Source: Candidatus Saccharibacteria bacterium UBA6258 (GTDB lineage: Bacteria > Patescibacteriota > Saccharimonadia > Saccharimonadales > Saccharimonadaceae). From it: a stretch of 64,000 nucleotides of DNA. Below, piece by piece: positions 16,870 to 25,544 of this stretch. The notes beneath the pieces are model-generated. The model worked only from the letters and a program-made list of their open reading frames with translations. It searched no databases and was not told the origin of the DNA. A program made the position numbers and the translations under genes. The DNA is taken from contig DJVK01000006.1 in the NCBI GenBank assembly GCA_002441145.1, forward strand, positions 1-64,000, written 5' to 3'. Numbering within the stretch: position 1 is the stretch's first letter; every line of letters begins with the position of its first letter.

Positions 16870-18147
16870 ATGAGCCCATTACAGATAACATCACGTAAGT
16901 ATCACGCTATATTCTTCGCAGTGCTTTGTGCACTTGCGCTTTTTGGTATATACGCAGCGACCATTCGTAGCGCTCATGCCGAATCGAGTGTCGTATCAGC
17001 TGACGAGCATATCATTACTTTGCACGATGACGGTATCGAGCGCGGATTTATCACTGGCGCTAAAACGCTACGTGCAGCTTTGCAAGAGGCTGATATTCGG
17101 TTGGATGAAAACGACCGTACCGAACCTGGGCTCGACGAACCACTGGTTGCCCCATCATATGAAGTGAATATTTACCGAGCTCGACCGGTCATTATCCGCG
17201 ACGGTAGCTCTGAAACGAAAGTGATTACTGCCTATCGTACCGGCGAACAAATTGCCAAACAGGCTGATATATCGTTGCAAGACGAAGATGTCATCGCCTT
17301 GACACCGTCACGCGATATTATCGCCGATGGTGCGGCAGAGATTATGACAATCGACCGAGCGACGCCGTTCACCTTTGTATTTTATGGCAAGACAACGCAA
17401 AGCTACACCCAAGCGACAACTGTTGCTGAAATGCTGAAAGAAAAGAGCATCACCATGACTGCTGCAGACGTAGCGCAGCCAAGTGGATCGACGCCGATTG
17501 TCGCAGGCATGACTATCAGCTTATGGCGTAACGGTATTCAGACTGTCACTCACGAAGAAGATATTGCGTTTGAGACCGAACAGGTTCGCGACGTCAACCG
17601 CGAGCGCGGCTATAAGGAAGTTAAAACACCTGGTGTTAACGGTAAGCGTACAGTAACGTATGAAATTAATATGCTTAATGGCGTTGAGGTGTCGCGCAAA
17701 GAAATTAATAGTAACGTTACGACTCAACCGGTCAAGCAAGTAGAAATAATTGGTGCAAAGGGAAGCTTTACGACCCCAAGCGAGAACGAAAAAATTACAT
17801 GGGGATTCTTGATTAGCCAAGGCTTTAGTCGCGAGCAAACGGCGGGCATTATGGGTAACCTAAAGCAAGAACATGGATTTAGGACTGACGGTGATGGCTT
17901 AGCGCAGTGGACCGGTGGCCGAAAAGCGGCATTGATGGCATTGCCTGATCCATACAACATTTACACGCAATTAGAATTTATGATGAGCGAATTGAACGGT
18001 CGCTATAGTGGCGCTAAGAATGCGATTCTGGTATCGACAACAGTTGAAGCTGCGACTATTGCATTCCAAAACAAGTACGAAGGCTGTGGTATCTGTGTAC
18101 AAGACCGTCGTATTCAATACGCCTACGATATATTGGCGAGTCATTAG
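16870..18147 (+). CDS. RpfB-like secreted wall-active protein: DUF348 repeats, G5 domain, phage-tail-type lysozyme
   Basis: ATG 16870 places a signal/TM helix (AIFFAVLCALALFGIYAATI) just after a basic start. ATG 16834 or TTG 16822 are in frame, but both lie on or within 2 nt of a TACAAT box (16826-16831). Three DUF348-like repeats follow (about residues 45-245), then a G5 domain (about 245-300, EQVRDVNRERGYKEVKTPG). Last is a tail-lysozyme-like domain with IMGNLKQEHGF (candidate catalytic Glu 334) and GLAQWTGGR. The DUF348-G5-lytic layout is that of RpfB/YabE wall proteins, with a different catalytic module. Likely peptidoglycan cleavage outside the cell, on self or host wall. rsmA starts 1 bp after the stop. 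Confidence 0.85.
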   Translation: MSPLQITSRKYHAIFFAVLCALALFGIYAATIRSAHAESSVVSADEHIITLHDDGIERGFITGAKTLRAALQEADIRLDENDRTEPGLDEPLVAPSYEVNIYRARPVIIRDGSSETKVITAYRTGEQIAKQADISLQDEDVIALTPSRDIIADGAAEIMTIDRATPFTFVFYGKTTQSYTQATTVAEMLKEKSITMTAADVAQPSGSTPIVAGMTISLWRNGIQTVTHEEDIAFETEQVRDVNRERGYKEVKTPGVNGKRTVTYEINMLNGVEVSRKEINSNVTTQPVKQVEIIGAKGSFTTPSENEKITWGFLISQGFSREQTAGIMGNLKQEHGFRTDGDGLAQWTGGRKAALMALPDPYNIYTQLEFMMSELNGRYSGAKNAILVSTTVEAATIAFQNKYEGCGICVQDRRIQYAYDILASH

Positions 18148-18148
18148 T

Positions 18149-18919
18149 ATGCCGACGAACAAGTCTCTTGGTCAACACTGGCTACATGATCGCGATATCC
18201 TTGCAGAAATTGCCGATGCTGCTGAACTAACACTTACAGATACCGTACTTGAAATAGGCCCAGGGCTCGGTACACTTACTAGTGAAATCTTACGCCAGGC
18301 TAACAATGTAGTGGCGGTAGAATTCGATAGTGAACTCGCGCGTAAACTACCTGGCCAGTTCCCGGGTAAAAACCTAACCGTCGTCAATCACGACATCCTT
18401 ACTTACGACCTCGATACATTGCCCGCTGGTTATAAGGTTGTCGCAAATGTGCCGTACTATATTACGAGCAAAATCGTACAAAAACTGATGACTGCAAAGA
18501 ACAAGCCGTCAATCGCCGTCATGTTAGTTCAAAAAGAGGTCGCCGAGCGTATTGCCGCAAAACCAGGTGATATGAGCATCCTAGCAGTCAGCGCGCAGAT
18601 ATACGCAACAGCAGAACTCGGCATCAAGGTGCCGGCTAAATATTTTACTCCTCCACCTAAGGTTGATTCACAGGTCATTATTTTAAAAACACGAGACGAG
18701 CCTTTTGTCGCCGCTGAAGATGAACGCGCGCTGTTCCGCGTTGTCAAAGCGGGCTTTAGCGCTAAGCGTAAAAAGCTCCGCTCTTCTATATCTGCAGGGT
18801 TAGCAATCAGCAAGCCAGCAGCCGAAGAATTATTACGCCACGCTAATATCGACCCCGAACAGCGGGCCGAAGATTTGTCGCTCGAAGACTGGCGCCGTTT
18901 AGCACGCGACGCTGTTTAG
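18149..18919 (+). CDS. rsmA: 16S rRNA dimethyladenosine transferase RsmA/KsgA
   Basis: The enzyme dimethylates two adjacent adenosines near the 3' end of 16S rRNA. The 256-residue protein starts at ATG 18149 with KSLGQHWLHD. It has the SAM motif LEIGPGLGTLT, the catalytic NVPYYIT and the C-terminal KVDSQVI and RKKLRSS regions. Longer in-frame upstream sequence overlaps the lysozyme gene and is not family-like. It is transcribed with the preceding gene. Confidence 0.96.
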   Translation: MPTNKSLGQHWLHDRDILAEIADAAELTLTDTVLEIGPGLGTLTSEILRQANNVVAVEFDSELARKLPGQFPGKNLTVVNHDILTYDLDTLPAGYKVVANVPYYITSKIVQKLMTAKNKPSIAVMLVQKEVAERIAAKPGDMSILAVSAQIYATAELGIKVPAKYFTPPPKVDSQVIILKTRDEPFVAAEDERALFRVVKAGFSAKRKKLRSSISAGLAISKPAAEELLRHANIDPEQRAEDLSLEDWRRLARDAV

Positions 18920-18921
18920 AG

Positions 18922-18950
18922 TTGACTCGCTGGCTCTTGTCTGGCTTAAT
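18922..18950 (+). promoter_or_regulatory. Candidate promoter of the 19000-19308 gene
   Basis: TTGACT (18922-18927), 17-bp spacer and CTTAAT (18945-18950). The -10 is a weak match. A leader of about 40 nt with GAGGAAGAG would follow. Confidence 0.45.
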
Positions 18951-18999
18951 TATAGATGAGGTATCCACCTAGATTGCCCTACTCGAAAGAGGAAGAGAA

Positions 19000-19308
19000 A
19001 TGGACGCTGTGAAGGTCGTAAAAGATGGAATGACTCGAACCTATTGGTTCGAAGAGCCAGTGTTCGCTTGTGCGCACACATGGGCGAATCTCAATGTTCC
19101 ATTCAACAAGCTACGCTGTGAACACAGGATCTGCCAAGTGCGCGTCGCCAGACTACTGCGCGTCAATGGCGTATTCTACGTCGGTGCCGGCAGCTTGAAC
19201 GAGCGCGCCTTGTTCATCACTCTTGTCAAAGGCGCTGATTGGGATGCGGTCGAGCCAGAGGTCATAGGTATAATCGAGACCTTTGAGCCCGCGGTCTTGG
19301 ACCAATAG
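19000..19308 (+). CDS. Orphan 102-residue protein with strong ribosome site
   Basis: ATG 19000 follows GAGGAAGAGAA closely. The product is a small soluble protein with four Cys (in the motifs FACAHTW, LRCEHRICQV), no signal peptide or TM, and no recognised family. Codon choice is richer in G/C at third positions than in neighbouring genes. It sits alone between rsmA and the YfiH-like gene with its own promoter and terminator. Acquisition by transfer is inferred from composition and layout. A metal-binding or redox role for the Cys/His pairs is speculation. Confidence 0.65.
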   Translation: MDAVKVVKDGMTRTYWFEEPVFACAHTWANLNVPFNKLRCEHRICQVRVARLLRVNGVFYVGAGSLNERALFITLVKGADWDAVEPEVIGIIETFEPAVLDQ

Positions 19309-19334
19309 TCCTCATACTCCCGTTTCCTTCTGCA

Positions 19335-19366
19335 GGGCGTCCGCTCCGGAAGGGACGGGCGCTTTG
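19335..19366 (+). terminator. GC-rich terminator of the orphan gene
   Basis: GCGTCCG (19337-19343) pairs with CGGGCGC (19356-19362). After one mismatch a 3-bp top encloses a GGAA loop, and TTT follows. The T-tract is weak. Confidence 0.65.
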
Positions 19367-19380
19367 CTATAATAAGGACA

Positions 19381-20118
19381 ATGATTCAGACAGATCAACC
19401 GACTTGTTTTCCGCCTGGCGTGTTAGTGCGCGTCTCTTCAAAGTATAATGGTACAGTATTAAACAAAGCCGTCGGCACGCACGAAGGTGTTGGTATGACT
19501 AATCGCCAACAATTTTGTAGCGATAACGGCGTAGAGTATCGTAACGTTGTGTACCAGCGGATCAAATATGGCGATGATCATACCTACGACGTGATAACTG
19601 ATGTCGACGCATCCGATACGACTGAGTATGTTAGCGAGCGCGCTGGTGACGCACTATTTACACGTTCAGTAGGCGTAGGGCTCTTTTTGCCCGTCGCTGA
19701 TTGTATTGCAACGGTTATTTATGACCCGTCACATAAATATTTGGCTTTGCTGCACCTCGGCAGGCATTCAACGATGGCTAATCTTATGAGTAAGACTATA
19801 GACCATTTCGTAGAGCGGGGCAGTAAGGCCGAAGAGTTGATTATCTGGATGGCGCCAAGCGTCCAGAAATCGCACTATGTCATGCAATACTTTGACCACA
19901 AGGATGAACCGGAATGGCAGGGGTACGTAGAGGTTAGAGATGACGGAATTTATTTAGACTTGCACGGGTATAACCATAGTCAAGCTCTCGAACATGGTGT
20001 ATTGGCTAAAAATATCCATCAATCAGATGTAAATACGGCGATTCACCCAGATTACTACTCACATTCTCAGGGTGATAAGACCGGTCGTTTCGCCGTGCTC
20101 GCTATAATCCAGTCTTGA
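19381..20118 (+). CDS. YfiH/LACC1-family (Cu-oxidase_4) protein, divergent
   Basis: The 245-residue protein resembles the YfiH family, whose members act as purine nucleoside phosphorylase/deaminase or multicopper-like enzymes. The clearest match is PVADCIATVIYDPSHKY followed by LALLHLGRHST, where family members have ADC...H(A/G)GWRG. The final NIHQSDVNTAIHPDYYSHSQGD matches the C-terminal motif DTY...FFSHR. The Trp-Arg of the central motif is replaced, so activity may differ. The -10 TATAAT (19368-19373) is 7 nt from ATG. Its 3' end overlaps the convergent pilin gene by 17 bp. Confidence 0.65.
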   Translation: MIQTDQPTCFPPGVLVRVSSKYNGTVLNKAVGTHEGVGMTNRQQFCSDNGVEYRNVVYQRIKYGDDHTYDVITDVDASDTTEYVSERAGDALFTRSVGVGLFLPVADCIATVIYDPSHKYLALLHLGRHSTMANLMSKTIDHFVERGSKAEELIIWMAPSVQKSHYVMQYFDHKDEPEWQGYVEVRDDGIYLDLHGYNHSQALEHGVLAKNIHQSDVNTAIHPDYYSHSQGDKTGRFAVLAIIQS

Positions 20119-20635
20119 CGTTACGATAGTAACTAGAAGAATAGTTTGGGCCGAGAGTAGGTGCGGTACATTCGCCGTCGCTAAACGTCTTAACTTCTCC
20201 TGATTCGAGTCGGTAAAGTATAAGGTACATCTGTGCGTTCGGTACACCACAATATTGACCGGAGTAGTATGCGTAGTTAAAGTTGCCAGCGTTCGTTACT
20301 GAGCCGACATTATTCTTTGGATCAATTGGCAACTTGTCAATCGCCTGTACGCTTTGCAGTTCAGAATTAAACGTGTTCCAGCTGGTAGTATCTGAACTGT
20401 ACCAAGATGAATTTACTGTAGAGTTAGTTCCGGTAGGATCTGGATAAGAACCTACCTCATCGTAGTAAATCTCGAGAGCTTTGGCTATATTTGCAACGTC
20501 TGTTAGACGCTTGGTGTCGCGACTGCGTTGCTGGAACGCATTATACGATCCGAGTACGATCGCTGCGATAATACCAATTACTGCAATGACGATGGCTAGT
20601 TCTACGAGCGTGAAACCGCTTCTGCTTTTTGTCAT
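20102..20635 (-). CDS. Type IV pilin-like protein
   Basis: Start ATG 20635 gives 177 residues with the leader MTKSRSG and mature N-terminus FTLVELAIVIAVIGIIAAI, a textbook prepilin cleavage site and Glu5. The C-terminal domain is rich in Tyr, Ser and Asn with a DTKRLTDVANI helix like PilA/PilE, and two Cys. Longer in-frame starts would place the leader internally. TATACT on the minus strand (20642-20647) lies 6 nt from ATG, predicted leaderless. Confidence 0.92.
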   Translation of the reverse strand: MTKSRSGFTLVELAIVIAVIGIIAAIVLGSYNAFQQRSRDTKRLTDVANIAKALEIYYDEVGSYPDPTGTNSTVNSSWYSSDTTSWNTFNSELQSVQAIDKLPIDPKNNVGSVTNAGNFNYAYYSGQYCGVPNAQMYLILYRLESGEVKTFSDGECTAPTLGPNYSSSYYRNVKTGL

Positions 20636-20720
20636 AGTTGTAGTATACCGATTTACTCCCGCATTCCACAAGTGTTGCCTACTATCACAATCTATGGTAC
20701 CTCTGGTATAATTAAATGTA

Positions 20721-22205
20721 ATGGGAAAAAATCTATACATAACAACTGCAATTCCGTACGTCAACGGCACGCCGCATATTGGCAACGCCCTTGATTATCT
20801 TTTGGCCGACATCTGGACGCGCTATCAAAAACAAAATGGGCGCGAAGTGCGGTTCCAAGTGGGCACCGATGAGCATGGTAATAAAATTGCCGCAAAAGCA
20901 GCTGAAAATAACATGGATCCACAGGCCTATGTCGACAGTATGTACGGCAACTTCCAAATACTCATGGGTGCGCTGGGTGCGGAGTATACCGACTTTGTCC
21001 GTACCACCGACGGTCACCACAAAGGGGCGGTTCAGTATTTATGGCAACAGCTCGAACCTTACATTTATAAGGGTTCATATGAAGGCTGGTACTGTGTAGG
21101 CTGTGAAGCATTCGTTACCGATAAAGAGGCGACTGAAAATAACGGTATTTGCCCTGACCATAATCAGCCTTACCAACGCCTTAGCGAAGAAAACTTTTAC
21201 TTAAAATCAAGCGCATTTACCGATAAGATTCGCGAAGCGATCGAAACCAACAAGATGCGTATAATTCCCGAATTCCGTAAAAAGGAATTCCTCGAACTTA
21301 TTAAGGATGGCGTGCAAGACGTTTCGATTTCGCGACCGCGCAAACACCTCAGTTGGGGAGTTGGCGTGCCTGGCGATGACACGCAAGTCATGTATGTTTG
21401 GCTTGATGCCTTGGCGAACTACATAACGGTTCTTGGTTACCCAGACAATGAACAATGGAAAGAATTTTGGCCAGCAGACGTACAGGTTGTTGGTAAAGAC
21501 ATCCTTCGTTTCCACGCGGGTATATGGCCGGCGATGTTGCTTGGTATTGGCCTTTCGTTGCCAAAAGTATTGCTCGTTCATGGTCACGTTAACGTAGCTG
21601 GTGCAAAAATGAGCAAGTCGGTGGGTAACGTCGTTAATCCTATGGAAGTTATCGAAGGCTATGGTGCCGATGCGTTTAGGTACTACTTTGCACGTCATAT
21701 TGCGACGCAAGATGACGGTGACTTTACGTGGGAGAAGTTTGAAACTGCCTATAACTCAGAACTTGGTAATGATTTGGGAAATTTGGTACAACGCGTCGCG
21801 TCGATGATCACTCGCTATCAAGCAGGTGTTATTGGCGAGGCGTCACAATCTGAACACGACATGGGTCCTTACCGTGAAGCGATGCAAAAGTTTGAATTTA
21901 ATAAAGCAGTCGATGAAGTATGGTTGACTGTCCGTTCACTTAACCAATACCTCGAAAACGTAAAGCCATGGGAAATCGCCAAGAACCGCGAAAAAGACAC
22001 TGAAGCAGCCGAGCACCTCAGTGAAGTGTTAGCGTATGCATCAAGCACTCTCGTCCAAGTTGCCGACCTATTAGCGCCGTTCATGCCAACGACGTCGAAA
22101 GCAATCCATGAATTATTCGAAACCGGAGTCGTCCCGGCACAGCTTACGCCACTGTTCCCAAAGGTCTACTTGCATACTCAAGACCCACGCGCGCCAAAGG
22201 CATAA
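20721..22205 (+). CDS. metG: Methionyl-tRNA synthetase
   Basis: The enzyme charges tRNA-Met. The class I motifs are HIGN (PYVNGTPHIGNALDY) and KMSKS (AKMSKSVGN, about residue 295). The CP insert has CVGCEAF and CPDH, suggesting one modified zinc knuckle. At 494 residues it lacks the C-terminal EMAP/dimer domain of longer forms. The -10 TATAAT with TGG (20707-20712) is 8 nt from ATG. The run to 23770 is tightly packed (metG, tatD, two unknown genes) and is probably one transcript. Confidence 0.96.
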   Translation: MGKNLYITTAIPYVNGTPHIGNALDYLLADIWTRYQKQNGREVRFQVGTDEHGNKIAAKAAENNMDPQAYVDSMYGNFQILMGALGAEYTDFVRTTDGHHKGAVQYLWQQLEPYIYKGSYEGWYCVGCEAFVTDKEATENNGICPDHNQPYQRLSEENFYLKSSAFTDKIREAIETNKMRIIPEFRKKEFLELIKDGVQDVSISRPRKHLSWGVGVPGDDTQVMYVWLDALANYITVLGYPDNEQWKEFWPADVQVVGKDILRFHAGIWPAMLLGIGLSLPKVLLVHGHVNVAGAKMSKSVGNVVNPMEVIEGYGADAFRYYFARHIATQDDGDFTWEKFETAYNSELGNDLGNLVQRVASMITRYQAGVIGEASQSEHDMGPYREAMQKFEFNKAVDEVWLTVRSLNQYLENVKPWEIAKNREKDTEAAEHLSEVLAYASSTLVQVADLLAPFMPTTSKAIHELFETGVVPAQLTPLFPKVYLHTQDPRAPKA

Positions 22206-22208
22206 TGT

Positions 22209-22961
22209 ATGCTGATTGATACGCATTGCCATATCCACGACTCTGAATTTTATTTAGAAAACAGGGAAGAGGCTTATAAAGAATCGGTAGATGCCGACGT
22301 AACAATGATTTGCGTGGGCACCGACGAACGAAGCTCGCGTGAGGTTGTTGACTTTGTCGCGACTCACGATCGTACATACGGTATCGTCGGCGTTCATCCG
22401 CACGAAGCAAAGCATGGATGGAGCGATATCGAACGAATTCTCAGTGAGGACCACGAAAAGATTATCGGTATCGGCGAGATTGGGTTAGATTATTTTTATA
22501 GCCATAGCACTAAAGAGATTCAGATTGAGGCGCTTGAAGCGCAATTACAGCTCGCGCTTACGTACGATTTGCCCGTTAGCTTCCATGTTCGCGAGGCCTT
22601 TGATGACTTTTGGCCGATTTTCGACCAATACCCTGGTATCCGTGGCGTATTGCATAGTTTTACCGATACGCAGCAGAATCTTGATAAAGCGTTGGAGCGG
22701 GGCTTATATATTGGTATTAACGGCATAAGCACGTTCACTAAGGATGAATTGCAAAAAGAGGTCTATAAAAACGTCCCAATCGAGCATATTCTGCTCGAAA
22801 CTGACGCTCCCTTCTTGACGCCTGCTCCATTACGTGGTAAAATGAACTTACCAGCGTATGTAGGTAGAGTCGCGGAGCATCAGGCGATGCTAAAAAGTGT
22901 TCTGCCTGATGAGATAATCCGACGCACTACTCAAAACGCCAAGGTGTTGTTTAGGATTTAA
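22209..22961 (+). CDS. TatD-family metal-dependent DNase
   Basis: The 250-residue protein belongs to the amidohydrolase-fold TatD family, which degrades DNA 3'-5'. Metal ligands are visible in DTHCHIHD, GIGEIGLDYF, PVSFHVREA, LHSFT and LLETDAPFLTP. It starts 3 bp after metG, a common pairing in bacteria (metG-tatD). Confidence 0.94.
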   Translation: MLIDTHCHIHDSEFYLENREEAYKESVDADVTMICVGTDERSSREVVDFVATHDRTYGIVGVHPHEAKHGWSDIERILSEDHEKIIGIGEIGLDYFYSHSTKEIQIEALEAQLQLALTYDLPVSFHVREAFDDFWPIFDQYPGIRGVLHSFTDTQQNLDKALERGLYIGINGISTFTKDELQKEVYKNVPIEHILLETDAPFLTPAPLRGKMNLPAYVGRVAEHQAMLKSVLPDEIIRRTTQNAKVLFRI

Positions 22962-22963
22962 CT

Positions 22964-23329
22964 ATGATTACTACTACTCGAATAGATGACTACCCGAGCC
23001 CATTCTTGCCTGAAGAAGGTCGTGATTTTCGTGACTTTATAGAGGCTGATTTGCCACCTAAGTCACCAGAAGGTGTCCAAGAGCTTACTCGCTCGGCATT
23101 TGCGCTTGCAGAATCTATCAGCACGTTTAGCCCTGAGAACATTGATCCGAAACGGGTTGAATTTGGTAATACGGTAGTAGCACTTACAGAAGTGACAGAC
23201 CAACGCGCGCTCAACCATGCCGAAGGTTTGTTATCAAACTCACTGTCTGCTGTTAATGAACGCATCTTAACTTATCGTAAGCTCGAGCAGCAAGATGTAA
23301 GGCAGCAAGATCTCGATCTGGCTGCATAA
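22964..23329 (+). CDS. Hypothetical 121-residue acidic protein
   Basis: It begins 2 bp after tatD and is read in the same direction. The sequence is acidic and mostly helical, opens with a Pro-rich segment (DDYPSPFLPEEGRD), and has no signal, TM or known motif. Translational coupling to tatD is likely. I do not recognise the family. Confidence 0.65.
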   Translation: MITTTRIDDYPSPFLPEEGRDFRDFIEADLPPKSPEGVQELTRSAFALAESISTFSPENIDPKRVEFGNTVVALTEVTDQRALNHAEGLLSNSLSAVNERILTYRKLEQQDVRQQDLDLAA

Positions 23330-23338
23330 AGGACGTTT

Positions 23339-23770
23339 ATGCCTACCATATTTCAAAAAGCACTTAACCTACTCATCGGCGATCCTGCTGACTTTGAGTT
23401 GATGCGTGTCCCTAAAGGACGCCCGTTAAAGCATTTAACCGAACGTGAACTCTTGCGGCTCGAAAGCGAAATTGGCTCGCAACTATTTGGCCCAGTTCCA
23501 CGCGGTCGTCGTCGTGAATTCTTTTGCCTAGATGAAAATGCATGGATTTGGCATGAAGAATGGATTGACGAGCACCGCAAGCTTAAGGTGAGCACTATAC
23601 GCTACGAGATTCAAGACAAGGGCGTGCTAAAGGTGCAAGAAGGTGCGCGCTACAGCTACCTAGATGGCGAAGAACTACGCAATTTCGTACTAGCTGTACG
23701 AATGTACCACGAACGTGTCGCTCGCGAAGTCTATCATCGCGACCCTGAAACCGGCCAAAAACTGGTATAA
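23339..23770 (+). CDS. Hypothetical 143-residue protein
   Basis: It lies 9 bp after the previous gene, with an AAAGGACG site upstream of ATG. Aromatic and charged residues alternate (FFCLDENAWIWHEEWIDEHRKL), suggesting a compact alpha+beta domain. There is a basic patch PRGRRREFF but no TM or signal. No family is recognised. The last gene of the metG-tatD run, its end carries the -10 box of the next gene. Confidence 0.65.
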   Translation: MPTIFQKALNLLIGDPADFELMRVPKGRPLKHLTERELLRLESEIGSQLFGPVPRGRRREFFCLDENAWIWHEEWIDEHRKLKVSTIRYEIQDKGVLKVQEGARYSYLDGEELRNFVLAVRMYHERVAREVYHRDPETGQKLV

Positions 23771-23778
23771 TTAAGCTA

Positions 23779-24933
23779 GTGGATACTTCAATTTTGTATT
23801 TAGATCATGCTGCTTCGACGCCCATGGACGAGCGCGTATTGACTGCTATGCAGCCATATTTTTCTGATAAATTCTTTAATCCTTCGAGTCCGTATGCTCC
23901 AGCCGTCGCGGTACGTCGTGAATACGAAGATGCCAAGCATCGATTGGCTATGTGCATCGGTGCAAAAGGTGATGAACTTATAATTACTGCTGGTGCGACT
24001 GAATCAATTAATTTGATGTTTGCCAGCGTCGCCGGGCACGTTGTGACAGCGAATATCGAGCACCATGCTGTTCTTGAGGCTGCCAAACGCCATGAATATA
24101 CCTTAGTCGAATCTACCGAAAAGGGCATTGTTTTAGCCGATACGATCCGCGCTGCAATTCGCCCAGACACTCAACTTGTCAGCGTAGCGCTTGCTAATAA
24201 CGAGCTTGGCACTATTCAACCTTTGCGCGACATTGCCGAGGTTGTAAAGCATGAACGTACGCGACGTCTTGAGTCTGGCGATATGACGCCAATCTATTTA
24301 CACACCGATGCTTCGCAGGGTGTTGGTCAGCTTGACGTTAACGTTGCTCGCTTAGGTGTTGACGCGATGACGATTAACGCAGGTAAAATTTACGGGCCAA
24401 AACAAGTTGCATTATTATGGACCGCAAGTTATGTCCGTTTGGAGCCGCAGGTTGTTGGTGGCGGGCAAGAACGGGGGTTGCGTAGTGGTACAGAAAACGT
24501 TGCAGGTACGATCGGGTTCGCGACTGCCCTTGAACTTGCGATGGACCACCGAAAGTTTGAGTCAGAGCGACTTACGAAGCTGCGTGACTCACTACAGGCG
24601 AAATTATTAACGGCATTTCCTACTGCCGTTGTTTCGGGTAGCCAAAAAAAGCGGCTTCCAGGCCACCTGCATATCTCATTCCCAAGTGTCGATGCAGAGC
24701 GTTTGATTTTTGCGTTAGAATCTAAGGGGGTACTTGTCGCGACCGGTAGCGCATGTGCCGCAAACAAGGGCACTCGTTCGCACGTGCTGACAGCGATTGG
24801 TCTTGCACCCGAAGTGGCGGATGGTAGCTTAAGGATCACGCTTGGGCGGCTGACGGACGACGTTGTTATTGAGCGCGCCGGCGAGCTACTGGTAGCTGCT
24901 ATTACTCATGAAGTCGAGCGGAGTCGGGCATGA
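23779..24933 (+). CDS. Cysteine desulfurase (NifS/IscS class V aminotransferase)
   Basis: A PLP enzyme that takes sulfur from cysteine as a persulfide. The 384 residues show YLDHAASTP, the GATESINLMF phosphate loop, HTDASQGVGQ, the PLP-Lys segment NAGKIYGPK and RSGTENVAG. The catalytic Cys loop is TGSACAANKG. The residue before the PLP Lys is Gly where SxHK is usual, and the Cys loop lacks the normal Ser/Thr. With mnmA two genes on, it likely feeds tRNA 2-thiouridine synthesis. Start is GTG 23779, 7 nt after extended -10 TGGTATAAT. Confidence 0.92.
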   Translation: MDTSILYLDHAASTPMDERVLTAMQPYFSDKFFNPSSPYAPAVAVRREYEDAKHRLAMCIGAKGDELIITAGATESINLMFASVAGHVVTANIEHHAVLEAAKRHEYTLVESTEKGIVLADTIRAAIRPDTQLVSVALANNELGTIQPLRDIAEVVKHERTRRLESGDMTPIYLHTDASQGVGQLDVNVARLGVDAMTINAGKIYGPKQVALLWTASYVRLEPQVVGGGQERGLRSGTENVAGTIGFATALELAMDHRKFESERLTKLRDSLQAKLLTAFPTAVVSGSQKKRLPGHLHISFPSVDAERLIFALESKGVLVATGSACAANKGTRSHVLTAIGLAPEVADGSLRITLGRLTDDVVIERAGELLVAAITHEVERSRA

Positions 24934-25544
24934 ATTTTGTTAAGACAATAGCTGTAATTATTTTGATTTTCTTGGGAATCGTTTGGGGTATCGGTTCGTA
25001 TTTAGCAGTTGATGACTTAAAAAAGTGTGACGCACAGCCGAACAGCGCGAGTGGGTGTGAGCCTGCGGACGCGATTATTGCCGTAAGCGGTGGTGATACA
25101 GCTGCGCGAGCCACTGAAGCCATTAAGTTGTACCAAAACGGTTGGGCAAAGTGGCTTGTATTTTCGGGCGCGGCAGCCGATAAATCTGGCCCAAGCAATG
25201 CGCTCGTTATGAAGCAATTAGCTATTGATGCCGGCGTGAGCCCAAGTAGTATTCTGATTGAAGAGCAGAGCGAGACGACAAAAGAAAACGCCGAAGAGAC
25301 GAAGAGCATATTAGATCAGCATGAAATCAAGTCAGTAATTTTAGTAACATCCGCATACCACGAACGCCGTGCGACGCTCGAGTTTAATAAACGCGCCCTC
25401 GGCATTACGGTGCGCAGTCATCCTGTTGCCACCGACAAGCATTGGAGCAAATTGTGGTGGTTGACGGCGACTGGCTGGAGCTTGGCGATTCCTGAATTTT
25501 TCCGTTCGTTAGTTATCTCTACGGGTGGAATCGATAGGTCATGA
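24930..25544 (+). CDS. DUF218 (YdcF/SanA/ElyC-like) membrane protein
   Basis: The 204-residue protein has one N-terminal TM (residues about 4-24) and then a DUF218 domain. It contains DAIIAVSGGD near the start, an LFSG-like LVFSGAAADK segment, ENAEETKSIL and VTSAYHERRA. Family members influence envelope polysaccharide metabolism or vancomycin resistance in enterobacteria; the biochemical reaction is not settled. The start overlaps the desulfurase stop by 4 bp, and its end overlaps mnmA by 4 bp, so all three are probably coupled. Confidence 0.9.
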   Translation: MNFVKTIAVIILIFLGIVWGIGSYLAVDDLKKCDAQPNSASGCEPADAIIAVSGGDTAARATEAIKLYQNGWAKWLVFSGAAADKSGPSNALVMKQLAIDAGVSPSSILIEEQSETTKENAEETKSILDQHEIKSVILVTSAYHERRATLEFNKRALGITVRSHPVATDKHWSKLWWLTATGWSLAIPEFFRSLVISTGGIDRS

